Origin: Phialocephala subalpina
Taxonomy: Eukaryota > Ascomycota > Leotiomycetes > Helotiales > Mollisiaceae
DNA: 64,000 bases
Direction of reading: 5' to 3'
Assembly: GCA_900073065.1 (NCBI GenBank)
Contig: FJOG01000007.1
Coordinates: 1,601,156 to 1,665,155 of the forward strand
Shown here in pieces: positions 25,220-36,256 of this stretch (positions are counted from its first letter, which is position 1; every line of letters begins with the position of its first letter). The notes below the pieces were generated by a model. The model was not told the DNA's origin, did not search any database, and saw only the letters and a list, made by a program, of their open reading frames with translations. A program made the position numbers and the translations under genes.

Positions 25220-25980
25220 TTTTTGTCCCGAATTCGGTTCTTGCTCGACAGAGCATGTTCAGCATCCACTGTACGAAGTAATGATATTGTACACCTTCAA
25301 CTCTGCTTCAACTTCTTGCGAAGTCTCGAACATTCAATCTCTTTCGAGTGTCCCTTGCTTGGGTGGCATTAGTGTGGTTGAATATCTGTCTGTTTCCGTT
25401 TTCAAGTCTCTTTCTGCGCTATCGCAACAAATCCCTGTCATTGTCCTTAGTAAGTGACGCTGCATGCTCCCAAAAACCCGTCTTGAAGATCAGCGAAATG
25501 GTCTTTCGCAAGTCAAGTCTTGACAACAAAGTTTGTTGCGCCGGACGACAAATAAATTTAGAGCGCCTTGTTATCATGTCATAATATTTGATTCTTGCAC
25601 AATAATGCTTCCAGTAGCGGCGACACCACAGACAATCGCTAAAGAGTAGGGAGGCGGCGGCACTCGCATGGAAAGTAGCCGGTTAGGGTTCAATTTCTTG
25701 GCCGCATCTCGTGCACGAACAAGAGCACAGCTGTTTTGTACGCAGGGTTGCAAGCGCAATTAGAAACGACAGACTATAGATGAGTCATTTGAGACGTCCG
25801 TGACTTACTTCGTGACTTTACTTTGTCTCCTTGTGTCACATTCTGACAAGCATTCACGTCCTTATCTGCCTCCACGTATATTTACCTGAATAAGAAGAGT
25901 CACAAGACGTCACTGACAGTCACAAATCCCGATTGGCCAGCATAAAACCAGCCCTTCCACTAAACATCTTCTTCTGATTC
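25220..25980. other. Intergenic with a direct repeat end
   Basis: No gene supported. The 14-mer GTGACTTACTTCGT near 25799 recurs near 26354, so the two copies bracket the receiver-domain scrap at 25981. Confidence 0.4.
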
Positions 25981-26076
25981 ATGACCAACCAGAAGGTCGC
26001 CGTTCAGCTCCTGAAGAACCTGGGATTCAAGGACATTGAGACCTGCGTCAACGGTGCGGAGGCTGCAGAGAGATGA
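25981..26076 (+). pseudogene. Fragment of a response-regulator receiver (REC) domain
   Basis: The 31-codon frame reads NQKVAVQLLKNLGFKDIET then CVNGAEA. This matches the helix 1 to strand 2 region of the receiver domain at the C-terminus of fungal hybrid histidine kinases (typical form: N-x-K-V-A-x-x-L-L-K-x-L-G-F, then NGxEA). The upstream phospho-acceptor regions and the rest of the domain are absent, and TGA follows at once. The fragment is too short to fold as a receiver. It is most likely a captured or left-over gene piece; a micro-exon of an unseen gene is less likely. Confidence 0.5.
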
Positions 26077-26603
26077 ACGTTGTTGGATAGTATCTTGATG
26101 GATTGGTGGTTTTTGTGATCTATGGATGCAGGCAAAGCTTTATTGGCGATATCTTGTCAGAAAATGGCTGTGGAAGTTGCCAGCTGCGATTCCAATGACA
26201 ACATATCAGTCATCTTTCCTCGAAAGCAGGCTTGAAGATTGACAGTGGCAGACAATTGGCAGCAGATTACCCCCAAGGAGGCACGATCTTGGAGCATCCT
26301 GATCCTTGAAGTGAAAAACGGCAGTTGGAAGAACGATGGCGACGAGGGAGCCCTGTGACTTACTTCGTAACGACAGTGGCAGGACACGCAAGTGGGGCAG
26401 ATAAAGGAGATGTGTGGATTGGTTAGCTGTTCAGGTGCATTTGTTGTTTATATTACGGAGAAAGAAAGCTGACATTTCTAGGTAACAAATATTGCCTGCG
26501 TAACTAGATCATTGTCCACGAAATCAAATCTCGGACTTCCAACCTCGAGCGCACCACATCAAACGTCAATATGGCTTTGAACAGTCCACATACAACGCTT
26601 TCC
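26077..26603. other. Intergenic
   Basis: No gene seen. It contains the second copy of the GTGACTTACTTCGT direct repeat near 26354. Confidence 0.4.
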
Positions 26604-27380
26604 TCAGAGTTTCGCACGACTCCCCAACGCCTTCAAGCTCCTCGCAATCCTCTCCGCATCAATCCACGCCACCTGCAACACCTCATCCCCCTCTCCCCTC
26701 AACAATCCACGATAAAAATCGTTCATCGCCCGATCCCGATGCCAATACTGCTCATCATCAACATCCTTCCTAAACACTATCCCCTCTCCCCCATTGCTCC
26801 CTCTAAACACAAACCTCTCCTCATCAAACGTCGCATCCGGCGAAATCAACATCTTCTCCCTATGTTCCCGATCAATCGCTCTCGCAATCACCAGATCCGT
26901 TTCCCCAGACACGGTCTTTGAAGGCGAAGGAAAGACATCTGAGAAGAAATTCGCGATGTGGACGAGTGAGTTGGGTACTTCGGCTAGACTGGTGATCCAC
27001 AGTTTGGAGTTTGGAGGTCGACTGGAATACACATGCAGAATGAGACGGCTGAAAAGTTGCACGAGCATTCCTTTGCGTCTCAGGGACGGTGCTATGACTG
27101 TGAGGCCGGTGTGGAGAATTTCGCGCTCGTCGGGGGGGAGTGACGGGATGGGAATTAGGACTGCGGAGGTGAATGCTTGGAGGGCTCCATGGCCGGTGGG
27201 GGTCTTGAGGTGAGCGGTAACGACTACCTTGTCCTTCGCATTGGAGAAGATTTGATAGTTGGGTAGGGGATTGAGGGAGAGGGATGCGAATTGTCGAAGT
27301 TCGTCGACCAGCTCGGCTGTTTTGGCGGGAGGGTACGTCAAACCGGGTCTGTCGTGAATGGTGAAGATGAGGTCCTCCAT
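26604..27380 (-). CDS. GNAT-like acyl-CoA N-acyltransferase protein, 258 aa
   Basis: Single exon from ATG 27380. The central segment GLTVIAPSLRRKGMLVQLFSRL follows the GNAT plan of a beta strand, then the R-x-x-G-x pyrophosphate-binding loop (here RRKGM) and a helix. The following strand and helix (SKLWITSLAEVPNSLVHIANFF) fit motif B. The C-terminus is rich in charged residues (RDRAMNDFYRGLLRGEGDE). The length fits stand-alone fungal GNAT proteins. The substrate is unknown. The RRKGM loop departs from the usual Q/R-x-x-G-x-G/A, so enzymatic activity is not certain. Confidence 0.65.
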   Translation of the reverse strand: MEDLIFTIHDRPGLTYPPAKTAELVDELRQFASLSLNPLPNYQIFSNAKDKVVVTAHLKTPTGHGALQAFTSAVLIPIPSLPPDEREILHTGLTVIAPSLRRKGMLVQLFSRLILHVYSSRPPNSKLWITSLAEVPNSLVHIANFFSDVFPSPSKTVSGETDLVIARAIDREHREKMLISPDATFDEERFVFRGSNGGEGIVFRKDVDDEQYWHRDRAMNDFYRGLLRGEGDEVLQVAWIDAERIARSLKALGSRAKL

Positions 27381-27683
27381 CTTCGACTTTCCAATTTTTG
27401 TGAGTTGGTCGCCCTCTCATTTGTTAATTCGCAAAACTCCATGAGGTTCGTAATTCTAGGTCTCCATGAAATTATTAATCAGCATGCAGTGTGACAGTCG
27501 GCCGACTTCATATGCATACCCTTGTATCTGAAGCAGTCAGCAATAGTTCAGCAACGCACACCGTCTGTTCCCTCATTAGGGAGGATTGCGGGCTCTCCAG
27601 CGGAATGTAAACGGATCCATTCTCCGCAGAGGCTACATAGGTCGCACAGACACTTCTGAATCTTACCCTCGGCACTGCTGCCA
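27381..27683. other. Intergenic
   Basis: About 300 bp between the GNAT-like gene start and the acyltransferase 3' end. Nothing recognised. Confidence 0.4.
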
Positions 27684-28651
27684 TCAGATTGATGAAATAT
27701 CCTTTAGCGTCGCCAAAGTCTTCTCTCTGACCTCCTCAAGTACCCTCAACATCGCCTCATCCTTCGTTTCTCCCTCTCTCGGAGTAGTAGTCACTGGATC
27801 CAGAACCTTGACTCTGATCGTCCCACTATCAAAATGCTTCTCCGGGACATGAAAAACATGAGAACAGTTGGCTACCACGATGGGTACGAGAGGCAAACTG
27901 CCTGCTTCCATGGCTATCGCAACAGCTCCACGCTTGAAAGGCAGTAGTTCTGCTTTCTTCGAATAGCTACGAACTCCTTCCTGTGTTAAAGATCAATTTC
28001 AAGTCGTTCCATGAGGAAGCAAGAGACTTACAGGAAACATCACAATATTCAAATTCTCACGACGCAATATCTCCGCAGCATTCAAAATAATTTTCTTGTT
28101 GGTGAGCCCAGAAGATTCTGGCGGATCCACGAAGATTGTTCGACACAACTTCATGTATAGTCCGAACACTGGCATTTTTCTGACTCTCCACACTGCACAT
28201 GAGACTGTGTGAGGTTGCCAAAGCTGTCTCAAGTCAATTTTCAATTCTTTCAGCAATATAGGGCAGGAAAGTTAACCCGTGAAGCAATCAAAACATCAAT
28301 CTCGCTTTGATGATTGATTGAAAAGACAGCAGGACCTTTGGGACTCTTCCCTCCCCACCCCCTCAACTTTTCCTCGCCTTCGATCTCGAGTTTGATGCCT
28401 ACTACAGGAGCGGTGATGTACCACCAGAGTCTTGAAGTGGTATGTTGAGCTAGATCATGACGACCGAAGAGCGTGAAGATGCAGAGGGCAAAGGCGCTGT
28501 ATATCGCAGATATGAAGAGAGCTAATCCGACGTAGGCGAGGAATAGGTTGAAGCGGAGGGGGTTGGGAAATTTGTGAAGGATGCTGGAAAATATGAGACA
28601 GAAAATTGCGGTTCCTACTGCAAAGAGGAGAGCTGTGAGGATTAACTCCAT
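27684..28651 (-). CDS. slc1: 1-acyl-sn-glycerol-3-phosphate acyltransferase (PlsC/Slc1 family), 288 aa
   Basis: Exons: 28651-28255, 28204-28032, 27980-27684. Two N-terminal hydrophobic segments (LILTALLFAVGTAIFCLIF and YVGLALFISAIYSAFALCI) anchor it in the ER membrane. Catalytic motif I is NHQSEID at residues 113-119 (N-H-x4-D). Motif III-like FVDP follows. Motif II reads FPEGVRS at 189-195, where the common form is EGTR, so Thr is replaced by Val. The enzyme makes phosphatidic acid from lysophosphatidic acid and acyl-CoA. The first intron can only be joined in frame, with family-correct spacing, using a GC donor (28254) and AG acceptor (28205); a sequencing error at the donor is the alternative. 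The GTTAAC upstream does not keep frame. Confidence 0.85.
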
Positions 28652-29036
28652 TGTGAGTATAACAGAGATACGGTAGAGAGTATAGAAGGGTAATGACCAA
28701 ATGAAAGGTCACTCTGTGCTCAGCTGCAGATGCAGGGAATGCGAGCTTATGTCAGCTTGCATGGAGGTAATGCAGTGGAACCTATGCCCTGTCATGACGG
28801 AAAGGGGCAGAGTGGCTACAGTACATGGGAAGTCGAAATCGTTAAAACTTCCAGACACATTTAGACCTCGCAAGTCAGGTGCGTGAGCTACCTCGAGTCA
28901 GTAAGATAGACCTGGAGCTAACTTTTCCATTCACCTCTCGTCATATTCTACCTTGATCATGGCTCAAGAGAACAAAGCAGATACCTGAACACGCCATCCT
29001 CAAAACCCCATCCTATCAAAATGCACCAGTTCAAGC
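28652..29036. other. Intergenic
   Basis: A 385-bp spacer holding the acyltransferase promoter and the fasciclin gene 3' end. No separate gene seen. Confidence 0.4.
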
Positions 29037-30071
29037 TCAAAAAGCACCAAAAAGCGGATCAATCAACCGATCAAGAACCCAAATGCACCCGTTCTCAGCA
29101 CAAAGATCCCTCTCCACCACCCCGGCATTGTTGATCATCACCACCGCATCAGCTTCAGCCTGCTTGATTCTCATCTCCAGAAAACTCACGCTCATCACTT
29201 GCATCCCTGGAGATATGTCCGCAGATTTGGTATCTCCAGCCAGCAAACCATACCTCAGCAAGTACGCACTCAACAGCGCATTGCTAGGAGCGGTCATTGA
29301 ATCCCTTGCTCCGTTTGGGAGCGCTGAGAACGCATAGTTTGAAGGAGCAAAGAAAACTTGTGATGCGTTTCCAGGCTTGGTAAGTGACAGCCTCGTTAGG
29401 TATTCGGGATCGATAACTCCCAGGACTATGTTCAATATGGAAAGTCTCCTATCACTTGCTAAAACATCTTTCATCGTCCCTGTCACGTTTGTTCCTGTGC
29501 TCGGAGCTTTCGTCAGGTTGCTGACGCCGAAATACTCTGTGTATGGGTTGAGGACTTTCGAAAGTTTTTGGATCTGTCCATTATCGGCAGCAATGTTGGA
29601 GATTTCGAGGATAGTGGAGGAGTCGTTGGTGAATAAAATGGGGAAACCTTCAATGGAAAGTATGGGTGCGTCCGCTTCCAGTTGTGAGGAACTGAAGAGT
29701 CCTTCTGCAAGGTGGGTACGAATGATGCTGAGGAGGAGTTCGTAGTTTTGGGGAAGGGAGAGTGTGGTCAGAATGGAGGGCGAGATTGTTTCGAATGCCT
29801 GTTTTGTTCGCTCAGCGTGGAACAGGTGAGTTAGAAGGTTTTAAAAATTTACCGAATTTGTAGGTACGAAAGCTGTGTAGTTGCGGTTGTCGAGAGCCGA
29901 GTTAAAGCGTTCGAAGAGAGCGGGGTTGGGCTTACTTCCTCCTGTTTTCTGAATGAGGGATGAGAAAGTCGATAAGTCCACTGTCTTATCCAGGACTGCG
30001 AGTAGTGGGTCGGCAGATGTGAAGCCGCTGAAAGTGATGTTTGCCAGAAAAAAAGGAAGTATCACCCTCAT
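29037..30071 (-). CDS. Secreted protein with two fasciclin (FAS1) domains, 326 aa
   Basis: Exons 30071-29853 and 29798-29037. The start is ATG 30071, as the upstream part of the frame lacks ATG. Residues 1-21 (MRVILPFFLANITFSGFTSA) form a signal peptide. Two FAS1 repeats follow. The first includes DLSTFSSLIQKTG and YTAFVPTNS, with the H1 and H2-like signatures. The second includes RLSILNIVLGVIDPEYL, VFFAPSNYAFSALP and the closing VVMINNAGVVERDLCAENG then IWVLDRLIDP. FAS1 domains mediate adhesion at the cell surface. No clear C-terminal GPI signal is seen, so it may be soluble or wall-bound. Several N-x-S/T glycosylation sites are present. Confidence 0.85.
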
Positions 30072-30612
30072 TCTGCTATTTCCGAAAGTGTGGGGGTTCT
30101 TCAAGTACGAACTGGGCCGTTATCCCAAACACTTATACCTTGGGAAAACACTGTTTTGACTTTTTAAACTCGTTCTTGTTTTGAATGACATCTTAACCTT
30201 TTAGTACAGAATCCCACGCACGTCAATGACTCGATAGTCTTTGAAGTCAAGGCGAAAAGTCAAGAAGCGAGAAATTTGAACCTTGTTGCTTTAAGGCAGC
30301 ACCTGCTTCCCCGTGGAGATTGTTGTTATCTGGGAGCCCAGATCAAAGTCGAAGGCCCAGTTTTTTGCCCATCTAGCTTACTGCATCGCCCAGGAAGGGA
30401 AGAGTTCGCAGTCCGAGGACAGTCACGTGTTACTACCTTCTCACTTACCTCTAGAGAGACGGGGAAGAGGCCGTCAGCTTCTAGGAAATTTGGACAGTTT
30501 GCCTAAGTTCTGATCTCTCATTAAGAACTTTGGTATTAGTTGGAAACCTCTGTAACGGCTCGATCTTTGCGATTCCACGAAGGCGTTGATCTTCCACCTC
30601 AAAAACCAACCT
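30072..30612. other. Intergenic
   Basis: About 540 bp between the fasciclin start and the 3' end of the broken HET gene. No gene seen. Confidence 0.4.
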
Positions 30613-32853
30613 TCAGATCAGGGTCAGCTCCATGAGCTCCCATCCAAGACCTTTCTCTGTTGCATCATTCTCCTCGGAGTAGATATGTGCTAGGCCAGTT
30701 CTCCCCAAACATCCCTCTCGAACCGATGATTGAAGAATCAGTGCGTAGAAATCTTGACGAGAACTGCCTAGAACATCCGCGTCCCAACCTGAGATCTGAA
30801 GCATGCTGCATTTGTCTTTCAAGAATTCGGGAGAAAGACTCAGATGAACGTAGCGATCGGGAGGGCCGATATCAAAGCGGAATGTCATCTGAGTCGTTCC
30901 ATGAATATCTGTGCATAACCATCGCTCTACCTCATCGTCCTATTCAAGCCTGTCCCAAGAGTCAATCCGACGCCACAGTCCACTCATTTGCAACTCTGCG
31001 TAGAAAATTTCTCCGTAAGTTTGAGTTGTCTCTGGTAAGAGTTGACGAAGTGGGCTCGCGGATGCGTGTATTATCTTCACCGGGTGGCCTTTGAGAATGC
31101 GGTCGGCGTCATGTTCGAGAAATTCGACCTTGCCGAGAATCGACGCCTAAGACCAAGTTGGAGCACGATACGGAATAGCTCGCTTGACCTCGTCGAAAAG
31201 ATCTGTATGCCACAGTATGCCGTGGTGCAAATTGCCCGCGAATAAACCAGCGATATAATCATCTTGTAGTCTCAATATGAAAGCTTGTGCCAGACCAGCG
31301 AGAGCTGGAAACACATCTGACTGCCGGGTGAGATGCCGAGCAGAGTAGTTGGTGACCACTTCATACCACCTATTATACCAAATCTCCAACGCATATGGGG
31401 ACCGTGGTTCGATCTCTGAAAGGTTGCCTTGCAGAGTGAGGAAGCGCTTGCTTAAATGCCAGTTCCAGTCGGCTGACAACCTGCCAATGACTTCCTTGGG
31501 AAGGGGAGCCATGTCTCCCTCAGAAATTATTGTGCTAGCACACGACCAAAAGATCTGCTCCAATCCGAAATGGAGGGTCCGAGGCGAAAGCAAATTCTCT
31601 TGAAGAACCCATCCACGCTTCGACAAGATACTGGCATCGCCACATAAGCTTTCCATCCAGTTGCGAAGAAGAGGAAAGACCAACAACTCGCCCCTCCATC
31701 TAAGTGGAAACTTTGCAAGGAGGCGCCGAAAGGTTCGAGGTTTGAAGATACCGTCACCAGCATTCCGGGACGCTTCAGCGGCGATGTTGAGAATTGAGTA
31801 TCGATATACCTGAGCCATTTTCGATGACTCATTTACCCAATCCTCTTCAGAGTCCTGGACAATACAAAGTGAGTCGATCCACAAGTGTTCGATGCCAAGC
31901 TCTCTAGTAATATTTACGGCATCCAAAAACGTTTGCGGCATACGGTCCATGGGTATTTCACGTGTATGCTCCTCGAGTGTGTGTGTAGACGTTACCATCA
32001 AGGCCGATCCACCCCAACAATGACTTAGAGTCGCCCATGATATAGGAACTGATTTGGGACCAGAGTCATCATTTTGAGAATGGATTTGAAGAAACGGGGC
32101 TTTTCCAGAGTCTATTGTCCCTACATTTATTGTCCTTGAAGGAATAAAGACTTTTGTTGGCGATTGAGGAGTTATTGCCGATTTCTTGTCCCATGAAACA
32201 TGATGACACCAAACGTGCTTCCCGCAGCCACTTTTTGACCCGGATAGACAACGGTTGAACCATGACCGAGCAATATCGAAGCACTGTTGCGAAGCTGCGT
32301 CTTGACATATGGTACGACCGCTGATAACGCCAAAAGGAAACACCTGTTTGTCCCTGTTGCTGTTGTCAACTTACTCAACGTTTCAACATAACAAGAAAGT
32401 GCCCACGAAAAGAGAACCTTACATTGTCCCAGTCTCTCGCTCCCTCTCATTGCGTTCAACGCAGACATGAAACCGGGCAATAGCTATACGCCTAAGTTCT
32501 AAAGGGTCATCAAGAATCTCGGTAGTGAAGTCCTTGGGGCCACAATATGCGATCAGCTCCGTATTGCCTTGGACCGTTGAAAAACCGACATTGCTGTGGT
32601 CTGGCCATGGAAGCATGGTCAAATATACATCCTCTTCTTCTAGCTCAAGCAAAGCTGTACCCGGCAAGCTTTGACTCAATTCTCGGAGAGCTGAGCTACA
32701 AAATGAGCATCCGGTATCGGCTGAAGCTCGAAGACTAGACATTGTCTTGTGCCATCTGTGTTGTGTGTGTTGTACAATATTACGCCGTTGTACCAGTGGT
32801 TGTTGCGGTAGTATTGACAGGAAATCGATTGCATCGCATTGTTGACAAGTCAT
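30613..32853 (-). pseudogene. HET-domain (heterokaryon incompatibility) gene with two in-frame stop codons
   Basis: Exons 32853-32423 and 32353-30613 give one 724-codon frame with two internal TAG codons, at 31149-31147 (codon about 546) and 30942-30940 (about 615). The HET domain is clear: WATLSHCWGG near residue 250, then LWIDSLCIVQDSEEDW and MAQVYRYSILNIAA. An N-terminal zinc-like C-x2-C (MTCQQCD) precedes it. The first TAG falls in the conserved YRAPTWSWAS signature, where the codon after WS is normally TGG (Trp). After it the frame stays protein-like for 177 more codons. TGG to TAG here is a C-to-T at CpA on the other strand. HET proteins trigger programmed cell death on fusion of unlike hyphae. 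A truncated 545-aa protein with an intact HET domain could still be made, so activity is not excluded. Confidence 0.8.
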
Positions 32854-33467
32854 GTTGAGCTTCTGGACCAGCCTCCTAGAATCCAAGCTAGCAATTACTT
32901 GGATGAGGAAGAAGTTGAATTTTGAAGTCAGGCTGAGGCTGAGACGTGGTGTGGCTTGTGACACTGTGAGCACGTGGGTGGAGTACGACGAGTCGAGTAT
33001 TACGAGCCACCATATTCAGGGCCTATCTACGATAGCATCATCAGCTTTAATAATCATCTATATATTGTTGCAGGCTTTGAACCTTAGGAGGATACTTTGG
33101 CATTTGGGTACGGCTGCACGTGACGGTCATAACCTACATCCTAGAGCACTGCCACTGTCCTGCATCTCGTTTGACAGGACCGCTGGTATTTTAGTCGTTA
33201 AAGAGCTAGAGGCTTGGGACTTTTACCTGCTAAGATCTATGAGTGTTGAACAGGATCTGGTCGACCGGCTTTGGAGCTCCAGTTCAACGTAAAGGAGATA
33301 CGGTTCGCAAGGCTCGAAGGATTCTGAGATATTCTACACCTGCAAGCGGCCTTTGTGATTAAAATTCCCTACCAAAAACAGGAACATATCCCTTATGTTG
33401 CCTCTCTCCCCAATCCCTAACCTAACACCACAAGTCTAACAACTTCACAATAATGCTCTTCAACTTC
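32854..33467. other. Intergenic
   Basis: A 5' flank of the HET gene and 3' flank of the surface-protein gene. An open frame at 32852-33292 lies opposite the HET 5' end and has no features. Confidence 0.4.
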
Positions 33468-35906
33468 TCATTTCGGACTGTCATCAGCCTCCTCCAACCA
33501 CGTCTCATAACTTATTGTTTCCAAATTACTCCTCCTCTGTTTAAGTCCTCCGCCCCCTCCAAAAAGTTTTGCCAGCTGCCCAGGACCGCCGTTCAGTACT
33601 GGCATATCTGTGGGAGCGCCGTTGACATCCATTTTGACTCTAGGTATGACGGTAGGCTTTCCATCGAGGACGGTGAGGACGATGGGTAGGACTGTTGATT
33701 GCCCGTTGACGATTGTTATGATGCGGCTGATAGCGTTTCCTGCCTCTTTGACTTCTTTGAAGACTCCCGGTAAAGCATTGCCAACCACGTTAGCCATGGC
33801 AACCGTGGCGGTAGGGCTGATGTTCCCACCAAAAGTGTTGACATTAGCTGCAACTGTACCAACGACACCCGCAATATCTCCGACGACGTCTGTAGCAGCA
33901 GGAACCGGATTACCACCTGAGAGCACGTTCCCAGCATTTCCGACCAATGCACCAGTGGCCTGAGGAATGACAGTGCCAGTCAGTGCGTTGACCTCAGCGA
34001 GCAAATTGCTGGCTGCGTTCCCGATCGCTGATGTGGGTTGCACATTGCCAGTAAGAGAATTTGCAGCGCCAAGCAAAGGAGCTAGGTTGGCGAGGATAGT
34101 GCTGAGGAGGCCTCCAGTTAGGCCGCTGACCTGGGCAAGAGCTGAGCTGATAATGCCCATCGCGGGATTGAGGGTAATTACAGCTCCGCCAACTGCACCT
34201 CCCGCGAAACTAGTTGGTTGACTGACGACTCCGCCTGGTGGTGTACCGAACGCGAGAAGTGAAGCCGAAGCTCCAGCCATACCATTCAAGCAGTCCTGAG
34301 AACTCTGAACGACGGATCCACCAATACACAAGACGGTTGCCGAGCCCGTTGGTGTCGCCAAAGCCAGAGGAATTATAGAAGCAAGAGTTGGTGGCTTTGC
34401 TGTGAAGCTTGCCATGGTCGATGGGACTGACATAGTCATAGCCCTATGGTTTTTGTCAGAGCAGAGCCTTCTCGAAGATTTAAGATGAGTTGTTACTCAC
34501 ATCGAGACGCTGGAAAGAACAGCTGTGGCAGAGTTCACTGACCCCATGCCCCCATTAGTGGTGGGATTTGGGATACAAAACCATCCTTGAATGCAAGCTC
34601 CACACGCCCATCCGAACCCGCAAGGGCCGCTCTGTGGTGCTGTTTGCGATGGTGGACAAAACCATCCATCAGGGCATTCGGAGCAAGAATATCCAGCGCC
34701 TGGGCAAGGATGGGATGATGTCTGGCTCCCCGCAGGGTATGAGCTAGCAATGGAAGTGCTTTTTGCTGACGATGGGATTGTATTCGACGTCTGAGCTGGC
34801 GGGCAGTCTTCTTGTCGTTTTACTAGGACTCCATTCGCGCATGCGACAAGCGAGGGTTGCTTTGGTAGAGTTGTGTTTGGAGGCGGGAGGTAAGCAATTG
34901 GCAATGGGCATACACTGCGTGAACAAAATTAGCAGTTAATGAATTTAAAGGATCGTTGTGTACGAACCTGACAGTCTCGGTACAAGTTACAGTGAAAGCA
35001 GCAACAAAGCTGAAAAGAGTAGCCGTCGAATCATAGTGTGTGCTGTGCCAAGTCTCGGTGACGGTACATGTTGACGTGACTGGAGCTGGACAAGATGTGC
35101 AAGTTGGCATGGTGGAGCATGAGGGAGCCATGGGCAATACCGATTTTGATGTCGCCGAAGAGAGCGGGGGAGCGGACGTTATGTTGTATGGCAAAGCAGC
35201 GCTTGCGTGTGAACTCCTGAGGGCCGTCTGTATCTGGGAAAGAAGCGATTCGCTGGTCGAGCCAGGAGATGATCCTCCTGATAAGGCTGTTTTGTTGTTC
35301 GACAGGACCGCGCCCTCAGAGGAGAGGATTCCGGTATTCGAGGTACTCATAGCTCCAGCAACCATGCTTCCAACAATACTGTTCGCAGCATTGACCACAC
35401 CTCCTACAATGCCAGTTGCTTGGTTTATAGCACTTGTGACATCTTGAAGAGCGGTTGGTATCTGTGCTGCCCCTCCGATCAATACTGACGATGTTATGCT
35501 TGCCGCAACTGGTATGATTGTAGCTGTAAGTGTAGCCGCCTGTGCTTGAGCGGCGCTCGCCATGTTTGTTCCGTCGTCGAGAAGAGCATTGGCAACAGCT
35601 TCGATCGCGTTCAACATTGGTTTTGCTGCTGGGTTGACGTCCTTCACTTGTGCTGAGGCCTGCCATTTGGGTGGACTGTCGTACTGTCAGCTGCTGCTCT
35701 CAATCTGTATCGCAGATCGGAACAGCTTACTTCCAAGGCATGCTGAGTGTAATCGTACTCCCATCTCTACTCCGCAACTTGATTCCATCTTTCCTGACGA
35801 CAAAGAGCTTGAATCCTTCTCCTATGGACACCACGGTAAGTACAGCCAATCCAATCAGCAGGCTGACCGCGAGTATGGGCGAGCCGGAGCGGCGCATGAA
35901 CTGCAT
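33468..35906 (-). CDS. Large secreted or surface-anchored Ala/Gly/Ser-rich protein with a cysteine-rich module, 757 aa
   Basis: Exons: 35906-35731, 35675-34968, 34914-34501, 34443-33468; total 2274 nt. The N-terminus MRRSGSPILAVSLLIGLAVL is a signal peptide or signal anchor. The N-terminal third has an Ala/Ile/Val-rich repeat-like region (INQATGIVGGVVNAANSIVG). A Ser/Thr/Pro-rich linker and a cysteine-rich module at about 365-408 follow, with GYSCSECPDGWFCPP and ACGACIQGWFC, two similar C-x2-C-x5-C units. The C-terminal third again repeats short Gly/Ala/Asn/Val units (QVSGLTGGLLSTILANL, LVGNAGNVLSGGN). There is no clear GPI site. Function is unknown; wall or adhesion roles are plausible from composition. 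It has no relation to its neighbours that I can see. Confidence 0.75.
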
Positions 35907-36256
35907 GGTAAGAAAACGAATGTTCGCGTGTGTTAGAGAGCAAGAAGAGCGAGTGTGCAGATTGTGGAGATCTAGAAGAGAGGGTTCGTTGCTGGAGAAG
36001 CAAATTCTGGGGAAAGAAGTATTTGCGCTTGCAAGCTTCCGGATTGCTCCTTCCATGACCAACCTGCCTGCATCATTTTGTCGTCAATTATGCAGAAGTC
36101 CTAAGCTCCTGCCCAAATGAAGTCGCAAAATCTCTGACGACCAAAACCATGGAAAATGCTGTTATTTCATTGAGACGTAGCTAAAACCCAGCTCCATCCC
36201 TATGCAACACCAATTTCATTCGCGCAAAAAGAGAACCCAATACGAGATCCCACCAT
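35907..36256. other. Intergenic
   Basis: About 350 bp between the surface-protein start and the S2 stop codon. The upstream frame stays open but has no better start codon context. Confidence 0.4.
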
